A stretch of 64,000 nt of DNA from Streptomyces humidus (GTDB lineage Bacteria; Actinomycetota; Actinomycetes; Streptomycetales; Streptomycetaceae). Where the stretch lies: positions 142,340 to 206,339 of the forward strand of contig NZ_BMTL01000004.1 in the NCBI RefSeq assembly GCF_014649655.1, written 5' to 3'. Position numbers and translations under genes: made by a program. The notes under the pieces were generated by a model. That model saw only the letters and a list, made by a program, of their open reading frames with translations, did not search any database and was not told where the DNA came from. This document shows, in pieces, positions 1-8,273 of this stretch; positions within the stretch are counted from its first letter, which is position 1; each line of letters opens with the position of its first letter.

Positions 1-617
1 AGCTTGGCCAGCAACCGCATGGTGCGCCGATAGGAACCGGCCGCGCCGTGCGCCGCCCGGCGGCAAGTGTCCTCGTCCGCGCCGGCCTCCCGGCCCGCGA
101 GCACCAGGGAGGCGGCGAGGCGCTTGAGATCCCACTCCCAGGGGCCTTCGACCGTCTCGTCGAAGTCGTTGAGATCGATGACCAGACCGCCCCGGGCATC
201 GCCGTACAGACCGAAGTTGGCGGCGTGGGCGTCCCCGCAGATCTGGGCGAGCACGCCGGTCATGGGGGTGCGGGCCAGGTCGTACGCCATGAGCCCCGCC
301 GAGCCGCGCAGGAAGGCGAACGGTGTCGCCGCCATCCGGCCGACCCTTATCGGCGTGAGCTCCGGGATCCGGCCCCGGCCGGACTCCTCGACCGCTGCCA
401 CCGCGTCCGGCCTGGAGGCGTCCAGGACGAGTTCGGCATGCGCTGACCGCGGCACCCTGTGGCGCAGCTGCCGGCCCTCCGTCTTGGGCGTCACGGGAGC
501 CGCGTCCGGTCCCGCCCCGGCGGGACGCCCGACGGGCCACTCGGCGAACCCTCGCACCCGGGGGAGCCTGCGCGCCTCGCCCGTCCCCGCCACTGCACCT
601 TCGGCCTCGGTCGACAT
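1..617 (-). CDS. DUF2252 family protein, N-terminal part only
   Basis: The reading frame starts at an ATG at 617 (minus) behind a GGGGGAGG ribosome site and runs off the left edge, so only about 205 N-terminal residues are present and the stop is outside the window. The translation has the DUF2252 hallmarks: an arginine-rich RMAATPFAFLRGSA segment, then CGDAHAANFG and DLNDFDETVEGPWEWDLKRL, which resemble the catalytic loop of aminoglycoside-phosphotransferase-like kinases. The biochemical role of DUF2252 is not established, although the fold points to a small-molecule kinase or nucleotide-binding enzyme. It is transcribed in the same direction as the next gene, 252 bp upstream. The family call is firm; the function is unknown. 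Confidence 0.85.
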   Translation of the reverse strand, partial: MSTEAEGAVAGTGEARRLPRVRGFAEWPVGRPAGAGPDAAPVTPKTEGRQLRHRVPRSAHAELVLDASRPDAVAAVEESGRGRIPELTPIRVGRMAATPFAFLRGSAGLMAYDLARTPMTGVLAQICGDAHAANFGLYGDARGGLVIDLNDFDETVEGPWEWDLKRLAASLVLAGREAGADEDTCRRAAHGAAGSYRRTMRLLAK

Positions 618-869
618 GACCGCCTCCCCCGCACACGTACGCCCGTCGACCCGACGAGCTGAACATCAACTCGTGCAGACCGTACAGCCGCGGACGGGGA
701 CCCGTCAGGCTCCGGAGGGCCCGGTCTTTCCCCCGGCGGACCTGGACCTGCGGGGCTTTCGGGCCGGTGAGTCACCGACGGAGGCCGCCGGCCAGGCTCT
801 GCAGGGGATCCGCAGGAGGTGTGCAGGGGGTGCGCAGAGGAATCTGCAGGGATCGTCTCCCACCCCTCC

Positions 870-2411
870 TCAGATGATGCGGTACGGTCCCCAGCCGGTA
901 CCGGCCTGATAGCGGGTGCCGAGCGTCTCCATGCCGGACTTTCCGGTGCCGGGGTACACCCACAGCGTTCCGTCGGACGCCTGACGGGACAGCACGTCGG
1001 TGCGCCCGTCACTGTTGAAGTCCCCGGTGCGGATGGCGTCCTGGCTCTGCCAGCCCCTGCCGACCTGGTAGCGCGCCGCGAAGGTCTCCATCCCGGGCCT
1101 CCCGGTGCCGGGGTACACCCACAACGTTCCGTCGGACGCCTGACGGGACAGCACGTCGGTGCGCCCGTCGTTGTTGAGGTCGCCGGTGGTGACGGCGTCC
1201 TGGCTCTGCCAGCCGGTGCCGGCCTGGTAGCGGGTGCCGAGGGTGCCCATACCGGGATTCCCGGTGCCGGGGTACACCCACAGCGTTCCGTCGGACGCCT
1301 GACGGGACAGCACGTCGGTGAGCCCGTCACTGTTGAAGTCCCCGGTGCGGATGGCGTCCTGGCTCTGCCAGCCCCTGCCGACCTGATAGCGGGCCGCGAA
1401 GGTCTCCATCCCGGGCCTCCCGGTGCCGGGGTACACCCACAGCGTTCCGTCGGACGCCTGACGGGACAGGAGGTCACCGATGCCGTCGTTGTCGAGGTCT
1501 CCGACGGTGACGGCGTCCTGGCTCTGCCAGCCGGTGCCGGCCTGGTAGCGGGTGCCGAGGGTGCCCATACCGGAGTTCCCGGTGCCCGGGTAGATCCACA
1601 GAATGCCGTCGCTCTTGACGGCCGCGATGTCGGCCTTGCCGTCACCGGTGAGGTCGTCGGGGTTGCGGGAGACGGCGCGACCGACCCAGTCGCCGATGTC
1701 GTCGACACGGGTGTCGACGGCGCCGGTACGGGTTTCCGCGGGATCGATCCCGAGACATCCGCCCTGCCAGGAGCGGGAGTTGACGGCGACGAGTTCCGTG
1801 GCGCCGTTGACGGTGCGCAGGGCGGGGCCGCCGGCGTCGCCCTTGCAGACGGTCGCGGTGTCGGAGCCGTTGAGTTCCACTGTCGCGTCCGTGGTGGAGG
1901 CGACGGTGAACGTGCCGGTGTGGAGCTTGTCGGGCACCCATTCGGTCTTGGTGCGTCCGAATCCGGCGCTCACCAGCTCCTCACCGGCAGCGGCGGGCGT
2001 GGTCGCCAACCGGACGGGCGTGATGCTCGGATCGGTGATCCTGGCGGCGAGTTCGACCAGGACCAGATCCCGGTCGGCGTGGGGGACGAGCCGGACGGCC
2101 GACAGGACGCTGCCGCCGGCCTGGGTCAGGTCGGTGCGGCCGACGGTGACGGTGGTGGGGACGGCGGGTCTGCCCGCGGGGGGTTTGCCGTCCGCGGCGA
2201 AGCAGGTGGCCGCGGTCAGGACCCACTGCGGGTCGACGAGAGTGCCGGTGCAGCCACTCTGTTCACCGACGTTGATCTTCGCGACGTAGTTCAGCCGGGC
2301 CGGGGCTTCGGGTCCGGCGAGGGCGGTGGCGTCGGCGGAGTTCAGCGCGAAGGGGGCCGCGACGAGGGCAGCGGCCAGCACGGAGAGACGGGGGCGTCTG
2401 GCGAGGTACAT
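870..2411 (-). CDS. secreted trypsin-fold (S1 family) protein with FG-GAP/VCBS repeats, probably non-catalytic
   Basis: 513 residues. The signal peptide occupies about residues 1-30. A chymotrypsin-like domain follows (about 35-245), then five FG-GAP/VCBS-type repeats of 53 residues (about 250-510), each with a calcium-loop motif such as DLDNDG or DFNSDG. The S1 active site is altered: the histidine motif TAAHC reads TAATC, and the serine motif GDSGGP reads GDAGGP, while the aspartate region (DRDLVLVEL) is kept. With His and Ser both missing, peptidase activity is unlikely; it may be a serine-protease homologue used for binding outside the cell. Similar proteins with altered triads are known to me from other streptomycetes. 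The ATG at 2411 has a weak AGGA site about 10 nt upstream. Confidence 0.85.
   Translation of the reverse strand: MYLARRPRLSVLAAALVAAPFALNSADATALAGPEAPARLNYVAKINVGEQSGCTGTLVDPQWVLTAATCFAADGKPPAGRPAVPTTVTVGRTDLTQAGGSVLSAVRLVPHADRDLVLVELAARITDPSITPVRLATTPAAAGEELVSAGFGRTKTEWVPDKLHTGTFTVASTTDATVELNGSDTATVCKGDAGGPALRTVNGATELVAVNSRSWQGGCLGIDPAETRTGAVDTRVDDIGDWVGRAVSRNPDDLTGDGKADIAAVKSDGILWIYPGTGNSGMGTLGTRYQAGTGWQSQDAVTVGDLDNDGIGDLLSRQASDGTLWVYPGTGRPGMETFAARYQVGRGWQSQDAIRTGDFNSDGLTDVLSRQASDGTLWVYPGTGNPGMGTLGTRYQAGTGWQSQDAVTTGDLNNDGRTDVLSRQASDGTLWVYPGTGRPGMETFAARYQVGRGWQSQDAIRTGDFNSDGRTDVLSRQASDGTLWVYPGTGKSGMETLGTRYQAGTGWGPYRII
908..1600 (-). repeat. 159-bp coding repeats in the FG-GAP region, alternating in two versions
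   Basis: The 3' half of the FG-GAP gene consists of near-identical 159-bp units (53 codons). Two versions alternate. One encodes MGTLGTRYQAGTG with D-L-x-N-D-G loops, the other METFAARYQVGRG with DFNSDG loops, which gives a 318-bp higher-order period. The high nucleotide identity between units of the same version indicates recent duplication or gene conversion. Confidence 0.8.
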
Positions 2412-2475
2412 GAACGTGGATTCCTAGTCACGAGGGCCGCGCGTCCTGGGGGCACCGGACCGCGGAACGGTGAGC

Positions 2476-2499
2476 GTGTCGGTGTCGGTGTCGGTGTCG
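2476..2499. repeat. four tandem copies of a GTGTCG hexamer
   Basis: Four perfect head-to-tail hexamers lie in the 96-bp gap between the FG-GAP protein gene and the upstream 181-residue gene. This is a simple-sequence tract prone to slippage. No hairpin or promoter is evident in it. Confidence 0.7.
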
Positions 2500-2507
2500 G
2501 CCTGCGG

Positions 2508-3053
2508 TTACTTGGAGGACCTGATCTCGACGAGCATGTGCTCGCGGCCCTCCGGGTCCGCGGACTCGCCCACCGCCGTCCAGGTGTTCTTGGCGACGTC
2601 GAACGACTTCTCCTCGGCGCCCACGGTCATGTCGACCGCGGTCGTGTAGTCGTTGCCCTTGATCGCGTAGACCGCGGGGATCTCCAGGGTCAGCCAGCCG
2701 GAGTCGCCCACCACCTTGAAGCAGATCCGGTCCGTCTTGTTGCGGGCCATGATCTCCAGGAGACCGGTCCCACCCGCGCAGTCGGCCAGAGTGATGTGTC
2801 CGTCGCCGCGCTTGAGCAGGATCTTCTTCTCGGCCAGGATCTTGTCCGCCTGCGGGTAGTCGAAGTGCTCCACCGCGTAACCGGGGGCACCGTCCACGAC
2901 CAGCTCGGTGGAGCCCGTCTGCCGTGACGCCCCACCGAGGACGCCCGTGGTCACCGTGATCCACGCCAGGGCGCCGACCGCGGCAGCACCCAGTGCACGC
3001 CGGGCGAGCCGCCTGCGCCGCGGATCCACGAACACTGTGCTGTATTTCTTCAT
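2508..3053 (-). CDS. small exported protein of unknown function
   Basis: 181 residues from the ATG at 3053, chosen because a GAGGAA ribosome site lies about 6 nt upstream; a longer frame reaching to 3311 has no such support. The N-terminus has a basic patch (residues 7-18, RRRR) followed by a hydrophobic stretch of about 22 residues (ALGAAAVGALAWITVTTGV), so it is either a signal peptide or a signal anchor. The mature part is soluble, with two cysteines (ADCAGG and RICFKV) that could form a disulfide. I do not recognise a domain. It lies 96 bp upstream of the FG-GAP protein gene in the same direction, so co-transcription is possible. Confidence 0.7.
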   Translation of the reverse strand: MKKYSTVFVDPRRRRLARRALGAAAVGALAWITVTTGVLGGASRQTGSTELVVDGAPGYAVEHFDYPQADKILAEKKILLKRGDGHITLADCAGGTGLLEIMARNKTDRICFKVVGDSGWLTLEIPAVYAIKGNDYTTAVDMTVGAEEKSFDVAKNTWTAVGESADPEGREHMLVEIRSSK

Positions 3054-4497
3054 CGACGGTTCCTCATCCCCACGTTCGTCGCTGACGGCCGGATGTTCAT
3101 CACCGGGCTCGAATTGGGGGCGCAGGAATGCGATATCGACATCGCTCCGCCGGGTGTTCCCCAACCCCATGAAAAGCGGTCCCCTGCCTCTCGAAGCGAG
3201 AGGCCCCCCGTCTCGGTCATCGTCATCCGCTTTGCCATACCAACACGAAGCGACTTCCAGGTCGAGTGAACAAAACCACGCATGCCGCGACATTCCGCAT
3301 GAGACAGCCATGACCTACGTCACACCACGCGAGGGCCGCGCGGCAGATTGCACAGGACGTACGGATCACTACTGATGCACCGTCAGAGGTACTCGCCGCC
3401 GACGACGTTGATCAATCACCTTTCACAACGAGTCCTTCTATCAGGCAAGTCGATGTCAGGAGAGGTCTCAACGATGCACCGGATCCTGCCGGAACAGGGC
3501 CGACGCGCAAGCACCGACAGCAGCCAGACCACCCCGCCCGGGCGGCGCCGGAGATGGCCGCCACCGGGCCCTCACAGGGGCCCACGTGGGACACCACCAA
3601 GACTGAGGGCCCGGTCGAGGACCTCTGGTTCCAGGCCTACGGAATCACCGACATCCTCAGCAGGCACACCGTCGGCCACGCCGCCGAGCGGCCGGATCAG
3701 GCGTGGCGAGGAGACGATCCGCGAGACCACCACCGCGGCGGCATCGCGCCCCGGACCGCGCACACCAACCGCGGGCCTCGACGTTGCCGAAGGACGTCTC
3801 CCAGCGCTCGAAATCCTCCGGATCGACGATCGCTGACGCCCGTCATGCCACCAGCAACGGCAATTTCCCTGGGGTAAATGTGACGGCCCAGGAAAAACAG
3901 AATGGGCCTGCTTCGGTCGCACGGTGAATGCTCCCCGCACTGATCGCCCGCGCACACAGTTCTCCAGATCGTCGGCAGGCCCACCCTGGCACCGGCCGAT
4001 GACGCCTACCGAGGCCTCGGCACATGGGGCGACGACGTCCGCGGCGCGTCCCACAGGGCTGTGGCCGTAGCGGTCCGAGGGCAGCGTGCCCGTGCGGTGC
4101 TGTGCCGCAGCGCCCGGGGCCCCGTTTCTCACGGGACCGCCGCCCGGGCCTCCCGTCGCGCCGAGAACCCCGTCCACGAACGTCTCGAAGACGCCGGCGT
4201 CGGGCCGCATCCGCCGCACCGCCGCCCAAACGACTCTGCCGGTCTTCCGGCCGGCCCACGCCGGCCGCCGCAAGCTCACCGCCCGGCCGGACCCCATCAC
4301 CCTCCGCGGCGGCCGGCCTCGTCGTCGGCCTGCACCGCCGCACGGCCGAGCCACTGGGCACCTGCACCGCCACGGGTCGGGATGCCTCATCCGGCGCGCC
4401 ACCCGGCCCTGAGATCTTCCTCACAAGCCCTCAGTGGCCTGCGGCGAAACGGCCTGCCCGCGGCGGGGCGACCGAAGATCCAGACCTGAGAAAAACA
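3054..4497. other. 1.4-kb region with no supported gene; coding-like fragments
   Basis: No open frame here has a credible start, ribosome site and domain together. Two short stretches have the third-position GC bias of real Streptomyces coding sequence. One is on the plus strand around 3554-3710 (it reads ...VEDLWFQAYGITDILSRHTVG...). The other is on the minus strand around 3713-3850 (it reads ...DPEDFERWETSFGNVEARGWC...). They are out of register with each other and are interrupted. They may be remnants of decayed genes beside the tRNA-Leu locus. The part nearest 3054-3300 probably holds the promoter of the 181-residue gene. Confidence 0.4.
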
Positions 4498-4527
4498 GAC
4501 CGCCGACGGCCCCAGCCGTCGGCGGTC
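4498..4527 (-). terminator. intrinsic terminator downstream of tRNA-Leu
   Basis: A perfect 12-bp GC-rich stem (GACCGCCGACGG and its complement) with a 6-nt loop. Read on the minus strand it is followed by a run of five T residues, the form of a factor-independent terminator. It lies about 100 bp past the 3' end of tRNA-Leu and probably ends that transcript. Confidence 0.7.
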
Positions 4528-4550
4528 CACGTGTTTCTGCCCACACAGCA

Positions 4551-4586
4551 GAACGGTCGGCATCGTGATCACGATGCCGACCGTTC
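4551..4586. repeat. 36-bp perfect palindrome without spacer
   Basis: Positions 4551-4568 are the exact reverse complement of 4569-4586, with the centre at TGATCA. It lies between the tRNA-Leu 3' end and the terminator at 4498-4527. It could fold as a long hairpin in RNA, act as a protein-binding site, or be the relic of a mobile-element end. Confidence 0.85.
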
Positions 4587-4600
4587 CGTCGTTGCTACCA

Positions 4601-4620
4601 GAGCACCATCCTCGGTGCTC
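4601..4620 (-). terminator. short hairpin directly after tRNA-Leu
   Basis: A 7-bp stem (GAGCACC / GGTGCTC) with a 6-nt loop, 2 bp from the CCA end of tRNA-Leu. It has no T tract, so it is more likely a processing or 3'-trailer hairpin than a complete terminator. Confidence 0.45.
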
Positions 4621-4622
4621 CC

Positions 4623-4709
4623 TGGTGCGCGAGGGGGGAGTTGAACCCCCACGCCCTTGCGGGCACTGGAACCTGAATCCAGCGCGTCTGCCTATTCCGC
4701 CACCCGCGC
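4623..4709 (-). tRNA. tRNA-Leu (anticodon CAG)
   Basis: An 87-nt class II tRNA that includes an encoded CCA end. The acceptor arm is GCGCGGG paired with CTCGCGC, with discriminator A. The anticodon stem CTGGA/TCCAG closes a 7-nt loop TTCAGGT, giving anticodon CAG for CUG codons. There is a long variable arm (GTGCCCGCAAGGGCGT), and the T arm carries GGTTCAACT. CUG is among the most used leucine codons in this genome. tRNA-Leu genes are frequent integration sites of actinobacterial elements, but I see no duplicated 3' end in this window. Confidence 0.97.
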
Positions 4710-5132
4710 ATTGGGTGTGTCGTCGAGCTTGTGGGCTTTTCGGCCTGCCGCCTTCCGACATGCAGAACATTAGCACGCGGTCCAGGGTGCGTTCACATCC
4801 CTTTCTGGCGGGCAGGGAGCAGGTGGGGACCCGTCCGCGGCCCCGCAGGTCTCGGCCATGACTGGTTCACGTATCAACCTCGTACCTATGGCGACCGTCT
4901 CCCCGGGAGCAGGACGAGGAGCACAGCCAGGTGCGGGACACTGGTCCACGGCCGCCTCTACGATCCAGGGCAGAAGCGAGTGCGGGAAGCAGGTGAACGG
5001 GAGGACGTCGACATCCGTCGACGAGGCCGACAGGGGGAACCAGCCGATTCACCGGCGCGTGGATACGATCAGTAAGCAGTACCAGGTAAGCAGCACGGTT
5101 CGGGACGGCAGCCACTACGGAGGAGGTGCCCC
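4710..5132. other. intergenic region with the promoter area of the fhaA operon
   Basis: No gene is supported in these 423 bp. It must contain the minus-strand promoter of tRNA-Leu at its left end and the plus-strand promoter of the fhaA-pknB cluster at its right end. I could not place either with confidence. An AGGAGGT ribosome site just before 5133 sets the fhaA start. Confidence 0.5.
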
Positions 5133-6017
5133 ATGGGAGTCCTGAAGAAATTCGAGCAGCGTCTCGAGGGTCTGGTCAACGGCACCTTCGCCAAGGTCTT
5201 CAAGTCCGAGGTCCAGCCCGTGGAGATCGCCGGCGCGCTCCAGCGCGAGTGCGACAACAACGCCACCATCTGGAACCGCGACCGCACGGTCGTCCCCAAC
5301 GACTTCATCGTGGAGCTGAGCACGCCCGACTACGAGCGGCTCAGCCCCTACTCCGGCCAGCTCGGCGACGAACTCGCCGGCATGGTGCGCGACTACGCCA
5401 AGCAGCAGCGCTACACCTTCATGGGACCGATCAAGGTCCACCTGGAGAAGGCCGACGATCTCGACACCGGGCTGTACCGGGTGCGCAGCCGTACGCTCGC
5501 CTCCTCCAGCAGCCAGACGGACGACGCGCCCGCCGGCGGCCGGCCGCGCCCCGCAGGACCGGGCGGCGCCGCCTACCCCGGCCCCGGCGGGGCAGGCGCT
5601 CCGCCCATGCCGGCCGCTCCGCCCCCCGGCGCCCCCGGCGCCCGGCCCGGCAGCTACGGCTACCCGCCCGCCGCGGGCGCCCAGCGCCCCGGCGGGGCAG
5701 GCGCAGGACTGGCCGGGGCTCCGCAGCCCGGGTCCCGCACCCGCCACTGGATCGAGATCAACGGCACCCGCCACCAGATCTCCCGCGCGACGCTCGTGCT
5801 GGGCCGCAGCACCGAAGCCGACGTGCGGATCGACGACCCCGGCGTCTCACGCCGGCACTGCGAGATCCGGACCGGTTCGCCCTCGACGATCCAGGATCTC
5901 GGCTCCACCAACGGCATCGTGGTGGACGGGCAGCACACCACCCGCGCTACGCTCCGCGACGGCTCGCGGATCGTCGTGGGCAGCACCACCATCATTTACC
6001 GGCAAGCCGAAGGGTGA
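5133..6017 (+). CDS. fhaA: FhaA-type FHA-domain protein
   Basis: 294 residues, ATG behind a strong AGGAGGT site. The N-terminal DUF3662 domain (about 1-125) is followed by a flexible Pro/Gly/Ala-rich linker (about 130-200). A C-terminal forkhead-associated domain (about 208-292) carries the phosphothreonine-binding signatures LGRSTEADVRI, SRRHCEI and GSTNG. In mycobacteria the orthologue is phosphorylated by PknB and binds the phosphorylated pseudokinase domain of MviN (MurJ), linking kinase signalling to peptidoglycan precursor export. Here it heads a cluster that ends with pknB, and a pseudokinase next to murJ lies at 53.8-58 kb, so the same circuit is probable. fhaB follows after 10 bp. 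Confidence 0.93.
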   Translation: MGVLKKFEQRLEGLVNGTFAKVFKSEVQPVEIAGALQRECDNNATIWNRDRTVVPNDFIVELSTPDYERLSPYSGQLGDELAGMVRDYAKQQRYTFMGPIKVHLEKADDLDTGLYRVRSRTLASSSSQTDDAPAGGRPRPAGPGGAAYPGPGGAGAPPMPAAPPPGAPGARPGSYGYPPAAGAQRPGGAGAGLAGAPQPGSRTRHWIEINGTRHQISRATLVLGRSTEADVRIDDPGVSRRHCEIRTGSPSTIQDLGSTNGIVVDGQHTTRATLRDGSRIVVGSTTIIYRQAEG

Positions 6018-6027
6018 AGCGGGGGCA

Positions 6028-6546
6028 ATGTCAGAGCTGACCCTCACGGTCATGCGGCTGGGTTTCCTGGCCGTACTGTGGCTGTTCGTGATCGTGGCCG
6101 TGCAGGTCATCCGCAGCGACCTCTTCGGTACGCGTGTCACCCAGCGCGGCTCGCGCCGGGAAGCGGGACGGGCCCAGCAACAGGCCCAGCGCCAGCAGGC
6201 GCCACCGCAGCAGCGCCAGCAGCCGGCCGCCGCCGGCCGCACACGCCGCAACGCACCGACGAAGCTGGTCGTGTCCGAAGGGACCCTCACCGGCACGACC
6301 GTCGCGCTCCAGGGCCAGACCATCACGCTGGGCCGGGCGCACGACAGCACGATCGTGCTGGACGACGACTACGCCTCCAGCCGCCATGCCAGGATCTACC
6401 CGGACCGCGACGGCCAGTGGATCGTCGAGGACCTGGGCTCCACCAACGGCACGTATCTCGACCGATCGCGGCTGACGACTCCCACACCGATCCCGCTGGG
6501 TGCGCCGATCCGTATCGGCAAGACCGTCATCGAGCTTCGGAAGTAG
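6028..6546 (+). CDS. fhaB: FhaB-type membrane-anchored FHA-domain protein
   Basis: 172 residues. One N-terminal membrane segment (about residues 7-25) is followed by a Gln/Arg-rich linker (about 38-75). The C-terminal FHA domain (about 80-172) has LGRAHDSTIVL, SSRHARI and GSTNGTYLD. The FHA domain faces the cytoplasm and would read phosphothreonine marks made by PknB. The mycobacterial FhaB/FipA has been tied to division proteins, and the placement just before pstP-rodA-pbpA-pknB fits a role in growth and septation. The start is close behind fhaA, which suggests co-transcription and perhaps coupling. Confidence 0.92.
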   Translation: MSELTLTVMRLGFLAVLWLFVIVAVQVIRSDLFGTRVTQRGSRREAGRAQQQAQRQQAPPQQRQQPAAAGRTRRNAPTKLVVSEGTLTGTTVALQGQTITLGRAHDSTIVLDDDYASSRHARIYPDRDGQWIVEDLGSTNGTYLDRSRLTTPTPIPLGAPIRIGKTVIELRK

Positions 6547-6686
6547 TGCTGCATCATGAGTGAGCGCGAGCGGAGCGAGCACGCGGCGGCGGCCGGCACC
6601 CAGGGCCCCGGTGTGCTCCCGACCGGAGGGTGGGCAGTGTGGCTCGACACGACCGGCTGTACCCGGGGCCGACGGGCGAGGTGCGC

Positions 6687-8246
6687 ATGAGTCTGTCACT
6701 GCGCTTCGCCGCCGGATCGCACAAGGGCATGATCCGGGAGGGCAACGAGGACTCCGGTTATGCCGGTCCGCGCCTGCTCGCCATCGCCGACGGCATGGGC
6801 GGCGCCGCCGCCGGCGAGGTCGCCTCCTCCGAGGCCATCTCCACCATCGTCGCCCTCGACGACGACGTCCCCGGCTCCGACGTCCTCACCTCGCTCGGCA
6901 CCGCCGTCCAGCGCGCCAACGACCAGCTGCGCGCCCTGGTCGAAGAGGACCCCCAGCTCGAAGGCATGGGGACGACCCTGACCGCCCTGCTGTGGACGGG
7001 GCAGCGCCTCGGTCTCGTGCACGTCGGCGACTCACGCGCGTACCTGCTGCGCGACGGCGTCCTGACCCAGATCACCCAGGACCACACCTGGGTGCAACGC
7101 CTCGTCGACGAGGGCCGCATCACCGAGGAAGAGGCCACCACCCACCCACAACGGTCCCTGCTGATGCGGGCGTTGGGCAGCGGTGAGCACGTCGAGCCGG
7201 ACCTGTCGATCCGCGAGGTCCGGGCCGGCGACCGCTATCTGATCTGCTCCGACGGCCTGTCCGGCGTCGTCTCCCACCAGACGCTCGAGGACACCCTCGC
7301 CAGCTACCAGGGCCCGCAGGAGACCGTGCAGGAGCTGATCCAGCTCGCCCTGCGCGGCGGCGGCCCCGACAACATCACCGTGATCGTCGCCGACGTCCTC
7401 GACCTGGACACCGGCGACACCCTCGCCGGGCAGCTCTCCGACACCCCGGTCGTGGTCGGCGCCGTCGCCGAGAACCAGCTCCAGCAGCACGACAACGGCA
7501 TCATGCAGACCCCCGCCGGCCGCGCCTCGGGCCTCGGCCGCCGACGGCAGGGGCACGGCGGAGGCGGCGAGTTCGGCCCGCCCGGCTCCGGCGGCGACAT
7601 CACCGGCTTCATCCCCACCGACGGCTTCGGCGACTACACCGACGACGACTTCGTCAAGCCGCGCAAGGGCCGCCGCTGGCTGAAGAGATCCTTCTACGGC
7701 GTCCTCTCGCTCGCGGTCGTCGCCGGCGGACTGTACGGCGGCTACCGCTGGACGCAGACGCAGTACTACGTCGGCACCAAGGGCGAGCACGTCGCGCTGT
7801 ACCGGGGCATCAGCCAGGACCTGGCGTGGGTGTCGTTGTCGAAGATGGAGAAGGACCACCCCGAGATCGAACTCAAGTACCTCCCGGAGTACCAGCGCAA
7901 GCTGGTGGAGGCCACGATCGCCGAGGGCGACCTGTCCACCGCCCGCAAGAAGGTCGACGAACTCGCCGTCCAGGCCTCCGCCTGCAAGAAGCAGGCCGGT
8001 TCCGCCGCAGCGGGAGCCACCGGCTCGAAGACCGGCTCCAAGACCAGCTCGAAGACCGGCTCGAAGACCGGGGAGGGCCAGGCGGGCGCCACCACGGGAA
8101 CCACCTCCGTCTCCCTCACGTCCAAGGCATCGCCGAGCCCCTCGGCAACCGCGTCCCCGACCGCACCGAAGACCCCCGCACCCACCCCCGGCCCGAGCCT
8201 GTCGGAGGAGGAGCAGAAGGTCGTCTCGCGGTGCGGTGAGCAGTAG
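6687..8246 (+). CDS. pstP: PP2C-family Ser/Thr protein phosphatase, membrane-bound
   Basis: 519 residues from the ATG at 6687, which has GAGG about 7 nt upstream and begins MSLSLRFAAGSHKG as in relatives. GTG codons at 6630 and 6636 are alternatives with poorer spacing. The PP2C catalytic domain (about 5-240) has the metal-binding motifs REGNEDS, ADGMGG, VGDSRAYL, SDGLSG and GGGPDNITV. A single membrane segment lies at about 335-355. The outer region of about 160 residues ends in a Ser/Thr/Lys/Pro-rich tail. It should reverse phosphorylation by the neighbouring PknB and by other Hanks-type kinases. It belongs to the fhaA-pknB cluster. Confidence 0.93.
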   Translation: MSLSLRFAAGSHKGMIREGNEDSGYAGPRLLAIADGMGGAAAGEVASSEAISTIVALDDDVPGSDVLTSLGTAVQRANDQLRALVEEDPQLEGMGTTLTALLWTGQRLGLVHVGDSRAYLLRDGVLTQITQDHTWVQRLVDEGRITEEEATTHPQRSLLMRALGSGEHVEPDLSIREVRAGDRYLICSDGLSGVVSHQTLEDTLASYQGPQETVQELIQLALRGGGPDNITVIVADVLDLDTGDTLAGQLSDTPVVVGAVAENQLQQHDNGIMQTPAGRASGLGRRRQGHGGGGEFGPPGSGGDITGFIPTDGFGDYTDDDFVKPRKGRRWLKRSFYGVLSLAVVAGGLYGGYRWTQTQYYVGTKGEHVALYRGISQDLAWVSLSKMEKDHPEIELKYLPEYQRKLVEATIAEGDLSTARKKVDELAVQASACKKQAGSAAAGATGSKTGSKTSSKTGSKTGEGQAGATTGTTSVSLTSKASPSPSATASPTAPKTPAPTPGPSLSEEEQKVVSRCGEQ

Positions 8247-8273
8247 GCAAGCCGTGAGAGGCCCCGTCACACG

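Noticed and set aside
491..1708. Long open frames antisense or out of frame to the FG-GAP gene
   Set aside because: They are Arg/Pro/Ser-rich shadows produced by the GC-rich repeats, with no start signal or domain; the FG-GAP frame explains the region.
3572..4402. 276-codon minus-strand frame in the gap next to tRNA-Leu
   Set aside because: No ribosome site, composition of a shadow frame (Arg, Gly, Pro), and the coding-like bias changes frame within it; treated as debris.
4531..4540. Partial parS resemblance (CACGTGTTTC) near 4530
   Set aside because: Only one half-site matches GTTTCACGTGAAAC; not symmetric.
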